Below are positions 24,289 through 36,500 of a DNA stretch of 64,000 nucleotides, piece after piece. Under the pieces are notes generated by a model. It ran no database searches. It worked only from the letters and a program-made list of their open reading frames with translations, and was not told where the DNA came from. Each line of letters opens with the position of its first letter. The stretch's first letter is position 1. A program made the translations under genes and the position numbers. This DNA comes from Nissolia schottii (lineage: Eukaryota; Streptophyta; Magnoliopsida; Fabales; Fabaceae), in the NCBI GenBank assembly GCA_003254905.1, contig QANU01034095.1, positions 163,144-227,143 of the forward strand, in the 5' to 3' direction.

Positions 24289-25393
24289 CTGTTAGCATAA
24301 CCTTTATTAGCAATCATTGATTGAAAAAAAAAAAAAAAGGAAGAAAGGGGAAAAGAAAAGTTGTAAAGTAAAGATCCAAATGAGGTTTTAGCATCATCAG
24401 TTGAGCCTCGTAAAAGTCATACATCTATAATAGAAAGGGCTAGGGTGTAACGGATCATTAGTCAAACACATTTCCGATACACAGAATCTTCGTAGAAAGA
24501 CAAGTGTAGAGCATACTTTGCACCTCTTATACCCATTATCTTCTACATTCTTCAAATCAAAAAGGCATAGTTCAAATAATGACAAAATGAAAATGATGAT
24601 AGATGAAAGTCTCCTTTATCAAAAATGAAAATTATTACAAGTCGTGAAACATTAAGTGGAATGACAAAGTGACACTTCAAATAAAAATACAAGTGTTGCC
24701 GCTAACCGAATTAGCTAAAATGTTTATTCTATCATGGGATAGAGCACACTCCGTATTCTATGATCATATCAACGCATTTGAAATAGTGGTGTGGAGGTGA
24801 AAGAGATGAAGGAGCGTACCTCAGAGAGTTTACTAGTAACAATATCAACAAAGTGGCGCAATTTTTCAACTATATACTAAAACAATGGTTGCAGTTGAAA
24901 AGTGTTAACCTTTGACCATGAATTTATACAGCAAGAGGAGGAAGAGTGTGTGAAGGTGGGGGCAGTGATTGCAGATGCTCTAAGCCATGACGTCCACCAA
25001 ACACGGATAGCAAGTTTGAAAAGTTTTTGTTTGAATCAAATATGAAGATGGGTCAGATTGAGAAATTACCAGGAAGAGAGTGAGAGAGTGGACTAAGACT
25101 AAAGTGTCTAAAAAAGAAGAGTGGACTTCCATGTTGAATATTAATACTCTCCCCCATTTTTTTTTAAGTACGCGTATTAATAAGAAACTTACTGTAAGTT
25201 GTAAATTTATTAAAATATCTTTGTTTAATTTGGCAAAAGTGATTTATAACAAAGAAAATATTTAATTAGGAGAATAATTAAAAAATTAGCAATAAATTTT
25301 ACTTTGAAAGGTAGGAGAAACAAATAATTTGGACCAAAAGCTAAATTAAAGTGGCAATTAATTAGAAGCAAGGGAAGTATATTTTTATATTTT
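24289..25393. other. Upstream region of the SURNod19 gene
   Basis: Probable promoter and leader of the minus-strand gene, beginning with a run of A around 24325. I see no further gene or recognisable repeat. Confidence 0.5.
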
Positions 25394-26200
25394 TGTTACA
25401 GGTTAAAGTCACAACTTCAAGGAGCTAAGCTTCCAGCAAGGTGAAACTAGATCTCACCTAAGCTCCTAGCAATGAGAGGTTGGGCCTCATCTCCTCAAAG
25501 TTCAGGAGTCAAACTGAGGACATCAACAACTCGAAAGGGAGAGTAGTCTATCACGCAAATCTATGAGCACTCAGGACCCAAACCCTACTTGCCCCAAGCT
25601 TGGCCGAGTGAGTCAATGGTGACCTACCCTCCAGTGTACCCAACAATAGCACAACCAAATCTAAGATAAGTGAGGGCAGTTAGCCTCTAAAGTAAAGGGA
25701 ATAACAATTTGAATTCACCACGATTCTTCTATCTCTAAGCTCAGCTATAAAAACACATTGGTGTAAGGTCACCAAGTACCATTTATTCTAATCTTATATT
25801 ATTCACCTAATTATTGTGTTTATTTGAGCGTTATAATGTTCTTGGAAGTGCCCTATCGCCTTTCACTCACATTAAAAACCTAACGTTAAAATTTCCATCA
25901 AGGTATCTTCTTGTTCATTTACTGTATTTAGATAATCTCGCTCTTAAACTCGGGTTACTCGAGCAATCTTTTTTTCCCACTTGTTAATTATGGCTGTTGA
26001 TAAATACTGAGTGGCCAAGCCATGGGCTTTTCCACCCGTTGACAAACACAACAGTTACCATCAGTTTTCTGATTTCCACTACAAGATACCTTAGTCACTA
26101 AGCCTTAGGCTTTTCGACCCCCGCGACAAACACAATTCAACAGTTTTCTGACTTCCACCACAAGATACCTTTGTTTGATAGTTTCTTTAGTTTTGATAGA
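25394..26200. mobile_element. LTR-retrotransposon relic (Tat/Ogre-like LTR segment)
   Basis: GC-richer than the surroundings. It has a TATA-like GCTATAAAAACACATTGGTG near 25744 and, about 85 bp later, TTTGAGCGTTATAATGTTC then GGAAGTGCCC. That resembles the TTGAGCGTCGGAGTGCC signature of Tat/Ogre gypsy LTRs (from memory). No internal gag-pol reading frame follows and no second LTR was seen, so this is a solo or truncated LTR plus a little leader sequence. Confidence 0.45.
26017..26169. repeat. Direct tandem repeat of about 72 bp in the LTR relic
   Basis: Two copies, 26017-26090 and 26100-26169, share AAGCC(A/T)T(G/A)GGCTTTTC, GACAAACACAA, CAGTTTTCTGA and ACAAGATACC with a few differences. Confidence 0.85.
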
Positions 26201-29200
26201 CCTAAATTAAATATGTGATGACGAAGTTTACCTTTTATATACGAACTAGTTTAAAAGAGTTTTACATAACTATTATTTAATTATGTAGTGTAACATCATT
26301 ATAAAGTATTATTCTGAGTAATATTACTTGAATAATAAAATTAAACAATAAAATTAGATAACGTATAAAAATAAATATATTAATATACATAAGTCTTACA
26401 TAATTATTGTATTTTACATGTGTACTCACATGTTATATTTTTATACGTTATGTTTTTATTGTTGAAGTAATATTACCTCATATTCATAATATAAAAAAGA
26501 AACCGGTTTTGTTGATGCAATAAAACTTTTTTTTTTCAATTTTCACAGTACTTAAAAAAATTAAACAGTTAAACACGAAAGAATTTCGGCTATATGCGTA
26601 AATGTTATACAAGATATTAAGTAAGAACGAATTTATAGTTAAAGACAAATATATACACCAATTCAGCATTTAGTTATTTAGTTGAAATTCACTTATCACC
26701 GCATGTTGGTTTGAATTTCTAAATCTCTCTATTTATGTATAAAAATAACTGAACTGATAAAAGAAGGAAGTTCCCACGTCTTCCACCATAGTTTTATTAT
26801 AGCAGATTGTCACGTCCAGCTTTTCTTTATTACTTATCTTTCATTGAAAACTTCTAGCTAAATGTGATTGGCGTTACTTAACTAGCAAATTGCAAGTTTA
26901 CGTGTTGAATTTCTTAAATTAGTCATCGGTATATTTATTTATTTCGTACAACAGATTAATAATTATCCGAACATTCGCTCCACTTAATTGGAAATTGATT
27001 CACAAGAAATATTGTTGTGGAACGTATCTCAATAATTTCGTACATTTGCAAGCATATCATGTCATGACCTTTAGAAATTTTCTCAAGTCCTCGTGTAGAT
27101 TATATATATCAAAATTTTCATGTCATTGTCATTTCGTTAATTGTGATCTTCACAACGATGGCTTGATCGGACATTTTGAGAATGATCCATGCCTTCACAT
27201 ATTTATCTTATTAGTTTTTTTTAATGGAAAATGCTTTAATTAGTCATCAAACTTATACATTGGTGCACACATTAGTCCTTAAAAAGGAAGAAAAGAAAAA
27301 GAAAAACATTTGATTACTCTCCTCAATCCCTCAATATCAATGTGAGGACAAAGTGTTTGTTAATATCTATTCATATCAATAAAAGTAGTCAATTTTTATA
27401 TCTATTACCCAAAAAAAAATTAATTTTATTTATGCGATGACACATAATTAAATTGCAATATAAAAACGGTGGATAAAAATTAATTGAGAAGGCAAACTCC
27501 ATGCCTTTGACATATTCCTCAGTTTAGAAATAAGTTTCATAGAAAAATAAAGCACCATCCTCATTTTCTCATTTTCTAATGTGCCTTTTCTTACCAAAAA
27601 ATTTTGTACTGTCTTCCAAGTTCCTAATTTGATCGTTAACTGTAATATGATGGATGCATCAATGGACAGTGAATAATCCCTCCCTGCAATTAGGGTAATA
27701 ATCCCTAGAGCCTCCACTAAACATGTACCCTCTATTCATAAACCAACAAGATCACAAAAATTGAATTTAAATAAACCAAAAAGTACCAAGGATTTGACAT
27801 TTAGAGTAAAAAAATTTCACATAAACACTAATAATCCATGAGAACTCAGATCTGCGTCGTCATCCACTCAAACCTGTGGGGTCTCATTGCCTCTGACTTT
27901 AGATTTGGAAATGTCAGACGAATCCTTCTCATCCGATTTTAGATCTGTTGAGGAGATATCTTCGACTCGACTGGCACACCACAAATCCATGGTGTTACGC
28001 AGTTCTAACTCCACTTCGTGATGGCTGTCGACGAACTTCATACCGTCACAAAGAGAGAGAAACGCAGTCGGGAGAAGGGAAAGCTCCTTGACTCCATCAC
28101 TGTCATGTCATTGGCAGACAACAAAGACACCGCCGGAATGGTGAGGCGGTCTAACAAAGAAGACGAGAGGAGAGAGGTTAAAAGTGTAATTTGTGACTCT
28201 TTTTATTATAAAATAATATTCCTGGATACTACACGGACGAGGTTAGAAGGGGCCTTATTTTTCATTTCCTTGATTTGAGTTAGACTATGGCCAAAATTTT
28301 GGTGGAGGCCCACTACCAATTCAAACAAGATCCATTGGATTGCAAGAGACAAGCCATGTTGACCTAAAAGTTGTGGGCGCTTTGAGGGTTTTATATAAAT
28401 GGGTTTGCGCATTAGAGTTAGAGATGAAAGAAATTATGCTACAAAGCACAAACGTTTTTTATTTTTTTAATACATGTCTAGCAATACAAAAATTAAATTA
28501 AAAATTATTTTAAAATGATAATAATTCTAAATTTTTTTTTGTCTTTGTCATTTTTTCAAACTTGTTTTTACCTCTAAAGTTGTTGCCTATTTTGTCTTAA
28601 GACATAAATCAAGCACTACCGTTTCTTAATTACAAAATCAACCTGCAAATTCTGTTACATAATATAGAACGTACTATTCATTATTTTTTTAAAAATTTTA
28701 AGACATTGCTTGTATTTATTTTTTACTTTATTTAGTGTGTAATAAAATTTGTAGGATGGTATAATATTTTTTTAATTATTTTGTTTCCCATGCTTTATAT
28801 ATGGATTGAGGATCATTATCTTTTGCAATAATTGTGTGATAATTCTATGATGTCTAATAATGAGGCTAATTAAGTATGGTGCATGCATAAGTGTTTGAGA
28901 AGGAAAAAAGTAATGTTATAGTATTTTTGTCTTTTTTTCTTACTCAGACTACAAATACTTATCCCTCAAATTGGTGCAAAGCTATCACTAAGAATAAATA
29001 TAGAATTTTACTAATAAAGAAAATTATAAAAAAGATTTAATGAATGAAACAAATGAAAAAAAAAGAATGGGGGATGAGTAGATGGTGACGCATTGGCCTT
29101 ATCGATCAAACTTTGTTACAGATAGAATATGTATATAAATATTATAAAAAAAATAGGATTTAGGCTGGTGTGCTGTCCCTTTGCCATTCTTATCTACATT

Positions 29201-29289
29201 CAATCCCCAAAAAAGGCAACATTGTCAAGTGTGAGCTGAAAACCAGCAATTGAGTTGGGAATGCTCGTTCTCTCGCAAAACATGAGCAT
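26201..29289. other. AT-rich intergenic region
   Basis: No gene is supported. One 86-codon frame at 28018-28278 is GC-richer than its surroundings and rich in charged residues but matches nothing I recognise. Its flanks (27840-28020) are also GC-richer, so an old coding or transposon fragment is possible. Confidence 0.5.
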
Positions 29290-29760
29290 GTCATTTGATA
29301 TTTAAATTTAAATCTTAATTTTTTAATTTTTTAAATTATTATTTATAGATTAAATTAGTCTTTTGATTTATTATTATTATTACTGTGTTATCATATTTCT
29401 ATTATTTTGTTATATTAAATGATATTGTGATAATAATTGAAGTTATAAATGAATTATGTAACATCTAAGATTGTAAATGATGTCGTAGGAGCATTAGCGA
29501 TTATAAATGAAATTGTGATATCAATTGAGATTTGCAATCTTGAGTGTTGTCACAATCACATTTATAATTATAAATAGTATTACAATCTCTTCTACAACCT
29601 TATATTCTATTACAACCTCATTTGATGAGACAAATTAACAAAAACATAAATGATAATGACTTAAATGACTAACTTGATTTATAACTTATAATTTTAAGGA
29701 TCAGAAAGTCAATTTTTAAATTTTAAAGACTAAAGTGACTTACATTTACACTTTCAATTA
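29290..29760. mobile_element. MITE-like element A
   Basis: AT-rich, partly self-complementary. Its right end in reverse complement (GAAAGTGTAAATGTAAGTCA, then AAAATTGACTTTCTGATCC) resembles the left end of element B at 30245. Many internal variants of GATTGTAAATGA and TTATAAATGAAATTGTGAT occur in both orientations. Confidence 0.5.
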
Positions 29761-30244
29761 TCAAAATGAACACTACCCTAAAATTTCTTACTCTGATTCA
29801 TTTATTCTTTGACATATTAATAAATGTTACTAATGGTTAAGAGATAATGTTGTTCTACATTTAATGATTAAGAGATAAAGTTGATCTAAATTCACCTAAT
29901 TATTACTCCTTCAATCCCAAAGTATATCTCGTTTTAACTAAATGCAGGGTAGGTTAAGGAGTAAAGTACTAAAAGATTACTAGAAGTGTGAAAATTTAGC
30001 AATAAATTTTAACTAAAAATGTGATAATGACAAATAATTTTAAACTGAGCAAGTAAATAATTAATGAAGAGTTTAATTATAACACTAACAATATAAAGTT
30101 TTTCTCATCTATTATCCAATCAAAACTTTGAAAATTGATGTATATAAAATGACCTTGATTAGATAACAATATAAAAATCTTTGCAGTGAAACAATTAAAC
30201 TGATTAAAGAATTCAAGAGGACCTAACAATTTCTTTTAGAAAAA
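29761..30244. other. Intergenic DNA between MITE-like elements
   Basis: AT-rich, with no feature recognised beyond short phrases such as CTTTGAAAATTGATG. Confidence 0.5.
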
Positions 30245-30660
30245 TGTTGAGTTTAGTCCTTGAAAGTGTAAGCTCGACTCACTTTAATAACTAAAATTCA
30301 AAATTTGACTTTTTATTGTTGAAATTGTAAATTGTATGTCAAATTAATCTCTCAATTCATTATTATTATTATTGCATTGTCATGTTTGCACTAATTTTTC
30401 ACATTAAATAAGAATGTGATAACACCAACACTAAAGACTAAAAATATGGTTTTGACAATGCTTAGAGCTACAAATCTTAATTCTTATTGCAGTTTCATTT
30501 ATTACCGTAACTGCTCTGACAACCTTATTTATAGTTTCAAGTGCAAGCACAACTCATTTGCAGTCTCAATTGTTATTATTAACATTTTTAATGTGATAAA
30601 TCAATAAAAATATGTCAATACAGTAATAATAATGAATTAAGGGGTAAAATTTTGAATTTT
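30245..30660. mobile_element. MITE-like element B
   Basis: Left end TTTAGTCCTTGAAAGTGTAA then AAAATTCAAAATTTGAC; right end in reverse complement CCTTAAAATTCAAAATTTTAC. These make imperfect terminal inverted repeats around an AT-rich core. It ends about 150 bp upstream of the dehydrogenase start codon, so it may lie in or beside that promoter. Confidence 0.5.
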
Positions 30661-30806
30661 AAGGAAACGATCATTACCCCCAATTTCTTCTATTAACAAA
30701 GACAACAAAAGACGACAATACTGTCATACTCAGTAGCTTGGTTGGTTTGCTAAGTTGCTTGTTTCTATTGAACACAGAAAGAGAAAGAAGAGAGAGATAA
30801 CTAGCC

Positions 30807-33800
30807 ATGGCCACCACAATTTGGAGGTTGAGATCTCTTCTTCCTCTTTCCAAATCCCAATCCTTCTTCACACTACGCCCTTTCTCTTCTTCTCCTCACT
30901 TCCAGGTACGGTACTGTCTGTGTGTCACTCACTAAAGCATGTCTAGTTGGTCTTTCTCTGCCTCTTTCACTTGCTGATGCGTTGTTGCAGAATGTTGGGT
31001 TCATTGGGCTTGGAATTATGGGCTCCCGGATGGCAAATAATCTTATCAAAGCTGGATACACTCTTACAGTTCATGACCTGTATGTTTTTTTTGTTTTTAT
31101 CAAACCCATTTTATTGTTTGATCTTATAATCAGTCCTTTTTTTTTTTTTGAGGAATTCTTAACTTTTGATCATTGGGAGATTGGAATACGACTTTAGTTG
31201 TTATGCTATGATAATGTAAAGTTTTCTGTACGGTCATCCAATCAAATTATTCTATCGCAATTCAACTCTTAGAATATAATGTCCACATTGAGTTTGTAGG
31301 TGCAATTCATAGATATAGTTATTTGGGGGGGTATGGTTTGAGAATGTGCTTCTTGTCGAGAATTCTTTGATCCTTTCAACACATTCGGCTTTGTGGGTCA
31401 TCGCTGTTTCCAACTTTTCCTACATTTTTTTAATCTAACTAACCGATGTGTCAAGTGATGAATGGTACAGAGCAAAACGTTTATTCTTACTCTTTGAGCA
31501 TCCAAGAATTTTTCGTAGTTAATTGGGCTGTTTCGGTTTGGTTTAATTAAGGAGAATGCATAATGGTGTGAATATGTTAATTGAATTTTGTGAAAAAATA
31601 TTTTGGCAGAAACCCTGATGCTCTCAAGAAGTTCTCTCAGATGGGAGTTCCTACAAAGAAAACACCATATGAAGTTTCTGAAGCAAGTGATGTTGTGATT
31701 ACAATGTTGCCTTCCTCTGCCCATGTGCGTATTGCCATTCCAATGGCGCTTCCGTTCCTACGAGTGTAACTTATTACATTGTTTGTAGCTTCGGATTCTT
31801 TGGTCAAAAACGAATTTAAAGGCTTATTTAATCCCGCCATTTAACTAATTTTACTACCTTACCTTAACTAACATAGGATTTGTACTATATATTTGAAGAT
31901 ATAGAAATGAACTAGTTTAATAGTCAAGCCTTGCATCAAACTATTCTTGTATAGTCTGATTATATCATTTCTGCCATTTAGCTGAACAATGATCTGAAAT
32001 TTACTAAGTTGTGTACCTGAATATCTCATTTAGCATATGCAGGTCTGGATGAATTGTCTCACTGCACACATTTATTACTAGACTTTGGCGTTCATGCCAG
32101 AATAACACACTTATTTTATTTGAATAGGTAATTGATGTTTACACTGGACCGAATGGTTTGCTTCATGGAGGAAAACTCCTAAGGCCGTGGTTGTTGATAG
32201 ATTCATCCACTATCGATCCACAAACATCCAGAAACCTTTCTGCTTCAATGTCTAATTATATTCTAAAAGAAAAGAAAGGTAACATAAAGTGAAATGTACT
32301 ATATTTTAACTTGGAATGCCATCTATGAATTCTTTCTCCTTTTTTTCTTTTTAGCACCTTATGTTGTTTATCATGGTCAGTCATAACAGATGGCTTCAAG
32401 CCTTTTACTATGCTGAATGATTTAATCATTTTATGTTATTGAACTGAATGATTATACATTTGGTAGGCGATTGGGAAATTCCTGTCAAGTTGGATGCTCC
32501 AGTATCTGGAGGAGTGATTGCGGCAGAAGCTGGGACTCTTACTTTTATGGTATGGTTAAAGCTTTTATTCTTACCAACTTAAAATGCACATAGATTACAA
32601 TATAGTTTTGGTAGTGATTTTAGGCTTACAGGCCATGCATATGATCGTAGAAACTATAAGATCACAGTATAACTGGTTTTTCCAATTCTTATTAGGCTGG
32701 TAAATTTTACAGTGCGTACTGCAAACTTGGTCCACAAAAGATTTTGGAACATTGATTTAGTCTCTTGGAAAGATTAGCGACCTCAAATTGGCCCTTAAAT
32801 GATAACTTTTGGTCATGGAATAACATCCATATGTACCTGGTTGACAGTAACTTTTTTGGACTGTTATGACTTGTGATGTGAAAAAAAATTATATCATTTG
32901 AGGACCAAGTTGATGTATCCAAAATATTTTGACGAGCGAAATGAGGCTTAAATCTAATTCAGAGTATATAGGTTCTCAATTTCATAGTAAATTTTGATAA
33001 TCTTTCCTACAACTTTATTTATAATGCCATTAACAGTATGATCAGTTAGTTTTGTAATGTTATCAATTGCGGCATGGGAATGAGGTAACTGTGCTGAAAC
33101 AGTTTAAGCAAAGTTATATGGAATTTCCGCAGGTTGGTGGCTCAGAGGAAGCATTTCTCGCTGCGAAACCCTTATTCTGTTCCATGGGCAAAGGAGCGAT
33201 ATATTGTGGTGGAGCAGGAAATGGCTCTGTAAGTTTACATACTTTTATATTTGAGATTAGGATTATTTATTGGCACTTCCTGTTGCATATTCGACTTCAC
33301 GTCGCATGCTTATATGTTGTCTTGGATCTGTTATTAGGCTGCGAAAATCTGCAACAATTTGGCTATGGCTGTGAGCATGCTGGGAGTATCGGAAGCCCTT
33401 GCTCTAGGCCAATCCCTAGGTGTTCCTGCGAGCACCTTGACAAATATATTTAACTGCTCCAGCGCTCGCTGTTGGAGTAGGTACGCGACCCTTTTCTCTC
33501 TCAACTCAAAATGACAATTATAGCTGCAGAACTATAGTGAATTTGTCTGCATCTTTGACACTATGTGGTAGCAAATATTCTGTGAAGCCTTAGGATTGGA
33601 AGTAGCATGAATGTTGAAAGATAGTATTGTCGAAGTACGTTGCCAGAACCTCCCTCTTCGAGTCATGGAGAAAGACTCCAAATTCCTCAATTCACATTCG
33701 GTTTCGAACTAGCTTTTACAGTTGGTGATATTTATTTACTCATTTAAACTCTCTACCTAACTAACTACTAGTATCGTATCATATGTCAAACACGTAACAA

Positions 33801-35181
33801 GTTGCCTTAGACTTGGCTCCCATAGCAATTGACATATTTCAAAGAGCCTATTAATCACTACTCCTTCTTTTTTCCCTTATAAACTAATATCCTTATTATC
33901 TACTGCTGTGTAAATTTTCCATGTATAGCTTAGCTTAGAATTTTTCGGGGATTCTTTTTTTTTTCTTTTTTTTCCGAGAGTTTAATAGGCAGTTGTTGCT
34001 GCATTGATTACAGTGATGCTTACAACCCGGTTCCTGGGGTGATGGAAGGGGTGCCCTCTTCAAATGATTATAATGGAGGGTTTGCATCCAAGCTTATGGT
34101 AAGTAACTGAGCATTGGAAACCCTGTTACTAACTGAATTCTCTTCAACCAAATTCTTTCATCTTAATTGAAGTGAACTAGGATAATTCTTAATATGCAAG
34201 AATTATATGCTATTAAGCAGAAGGGGCTTTATCCATACTCCATTTTGTTTTGCTTGGCTCAAAATTTCTTTTATAGGGCATTTTTGTTAGTTCCTATATT
34301 AATGCCGAAGATTCATCCTATTAATCTCTTTTTCTCTTGTTTAACGTCTTCATTTTGTTCTGACCCATCATACATTTCATGTTCATCTTTTTCGTTTCTT
34401 TTTTTGGAACTCAATTTAGATTCTATTTATACAAAATATGCAGCTGTTTCAACATTAAATCTGAAAGTCTATTGTGACTACTGCTTCTTGTTTCTTTTCA
34501 GGATTAAGTTTTATTGCTTTTAACCTTGATTTTCGATGAATAAGTGTCTGTTTCCTATAAATTGTGCTGAAGGGTGTGTTTGGTATGAAGGTAAAAAAAG
34601 GGGAGAAGTTTTCACAGATGAAGTTGATGTGCATTTTACGCATGACCTTCATCTAGAATAAACTTGTTCCTCATTTTTAACTCCATACCAAACATAGCGA
34701 AGGCTGTAAAAGAAATAAGGCAAAAGCTAACAGCGAGTGTGTTCCAGGCTAAAGACTTAATCCTAGCAGTAGAATCAGCCAAGCAAGCTGGATGTAAATA
34801 CCCACTAACATCACAAGCACAAAAGATGTAAGTCCCTCCTCATCTTGCATAACATAGGATTATTATTAAAATCCATTGTGAAATATGTTGTGCTTCTGGA
34901 CCTTAGTACTGAAAATTATAATGATGGTAATGTTTGGTGGAAGCAATAAGATGCTTGCACCCTTGTTTATGCTAAACACTTCCTAAGTACCCTAAAGCTA
35001 AGTGACAGATATAAAGAACCTAACATGTGTTTGATGTATTGAATTGAGACTTTTGTGTTATGGCAGATACAGTGACCTCTGCAGTGAGGGTTATGAAGGC
35101 AGGGACTTTTCATGTGCATTTCGTCATTACTACTCTGGAATGGACGAGCCTCAGCCTCTTCCCAAGTATACCAAAAAATAG
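30807..35181 (+). CDS. HDH1: 3-hydroxyisobutyrate dehydrogenase, mitochondrial
   Basis: NAD-dependent oxidation of 3-hydroxyisobutyrate to methylmalonate semialdehyde in valine degradation (family role). Exons: 30807-30905, 30991-31079, 31610-31724, 32128-32278, 32467-32549, 33133-33228, 33338-33480, 34014-34098, 34748-34827, 35067-35181; 1056 nt, 351 residues, matching the family's 340-350. Exon 1 encodes an Arg/Ser-rich, acid-free N-terminus (MATTIWRLRSLLPLSKSQ), a likely mitochondrial presequence. Motifs: Rossmann GFIGLGIMGSRMA from residue 36; substrate-binding DAPVSGG 161-167; catalytic lysine K214 in AAKICNN. The start is the first ATG after a purine-rich leader. The gene is intact. Two introns hold repeats (about 32700-32960 and 34574-34698). 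Confidence 0.94.
34574..34698. mobile_element. Small MITE in intron 8 of the dehydrogenase gene
   Basis: Terminal inverted repeats: left GTGTGTTTGGTATGAAGGT; right in reverse complement GCTATGTTTGGTATGGAGTT. About 125 bp in total. GAAGG is present at both borders and may be a short target duplication. Confidence 0.6.
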
Positions 35182-36276
35182 GAGATGTCTTACATGGGGA
35201 GTTTGGGTTAGGGGCCACAACCATTAGAAAACCAAATAAGTGGTTGGCATGAATTTTTTAACTAAAGATTTACTTAATACAAAAATAATTTAACTATATA
35301 TGTTAAGATTATATAGTTAACCAATAAAATAATTAAATCATAAAATTTAACCACTATTTTCCTTTACCCTCTAATACCTTCTATTCTGCCCTGACCCCAT
35401 TGCCGCCCCGGCTGCTCCCACCCCACAACCCCAACAATGAAAGCCATTTTCTCAAGTTTCGTCCATCAAATTCGTCTAATGTCCTCAGAAAAGTTAGAAG
35501 AACAACCGGAACAACCAGCCACTACTACAAAAACAATCACAAACTTGTCAATCAAAATCCCTAAATTGACCCTCAAATCGCTTTAAAAATGCAAGTGCAC
35601 AGTAACAACACCCTCAATTGGCATTGTGAAGAGGATGATTGAGGAAAATTGTTGCTCTTGATTCTTGAACCAAAGGAACAGCACGCATAAGACCATCATT
35701 TTAGTGCATTGAGTATTGTAATCGCTGTGTCAGTCTTCATCAAGATGAGACTACCAATTTACTCACATTTCAATGCTTCGATGTATATGGGGTTCACGAC
35801 TTTTCCAGAAGAGTTAAGCAATGTCAATGATACAGGGGTAATAGTGGACTGTGCTTTAACTGCTGAGAAAAAAGCAATTTGACAGAAACTTTCTTAAATT
35901 TATGATTTAAGAATGCAATTGTAATTTTATGTCAAGGACAATAATGGTCCAAAACTCAGACTGGGATATAAAGGCTCCCAAAAACATTAAAATGTAACTA
36001 ATACATTCTACATAGTGTGCGTTTTCCGAATCACAGGTCAAAAATGGTTGCAACAGAGTGCACACACATTGTCCGTACTGCGTTTTCAATTAGAAGTAAC
36101 TTGTGCATGAGCTAGATCCAATTCTAAAATTCCAAATGAAAATTATGCAAACACAAGCACAACTCTTGGTCAAAGCTGAATTGCTGGTTCAACAGAAAAT
36201 TTGATCGATACAGCACTTGGGCTAACATGTAATGTTAAGCTCCAATTCTCTTTCTCTTCAACAAGCTTGGTTCATT
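35182..36276. other. Intergenic, 3' flanks of HDH1 and KRI1
   Basis: Tail-to-tail arrangement. 35182-35300 is probably HDH1 3' UTR. A moderately GC-richer segment at 35390-35720 has no open frame of note. I see no gene. Confidence 0.55.
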
Positions 36277-36478
36277 CTGCAAAAAGGAAAACAAATTAAT
36301 AAGGGAACAATTCTTTTTCAAAAGATAAGATTTATTCCAATATCAATTATACCATGACTCAATACAATCACACTGACATGCATGAAAGGAAAAGTTTACG
36401 AAAACCATACATTTGTCAAATAGCTGTGGCCATTCTACATATATCTAGTTCAAATTAAATTTGCAATAAGGAATTACC
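36277..36478 (-). other. Possible 3' UTR intron of KRI1
   Basis: On the minus strand a good donor, GGGCAAG/GTAATT, lies 22 nt after the stop codon, and a polypyrimidine tract plus acceptor TTTTTTGCAG/AATG ends at 36277. Because the junction would be less than 50 nt from the stop it should not trigger nonsense-mediated decay. Transcript data are needed to confirm. Confidence 0.4.
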
Positions 36479-36500
36479 TTGCCCAAATCATTGCCAGCTT

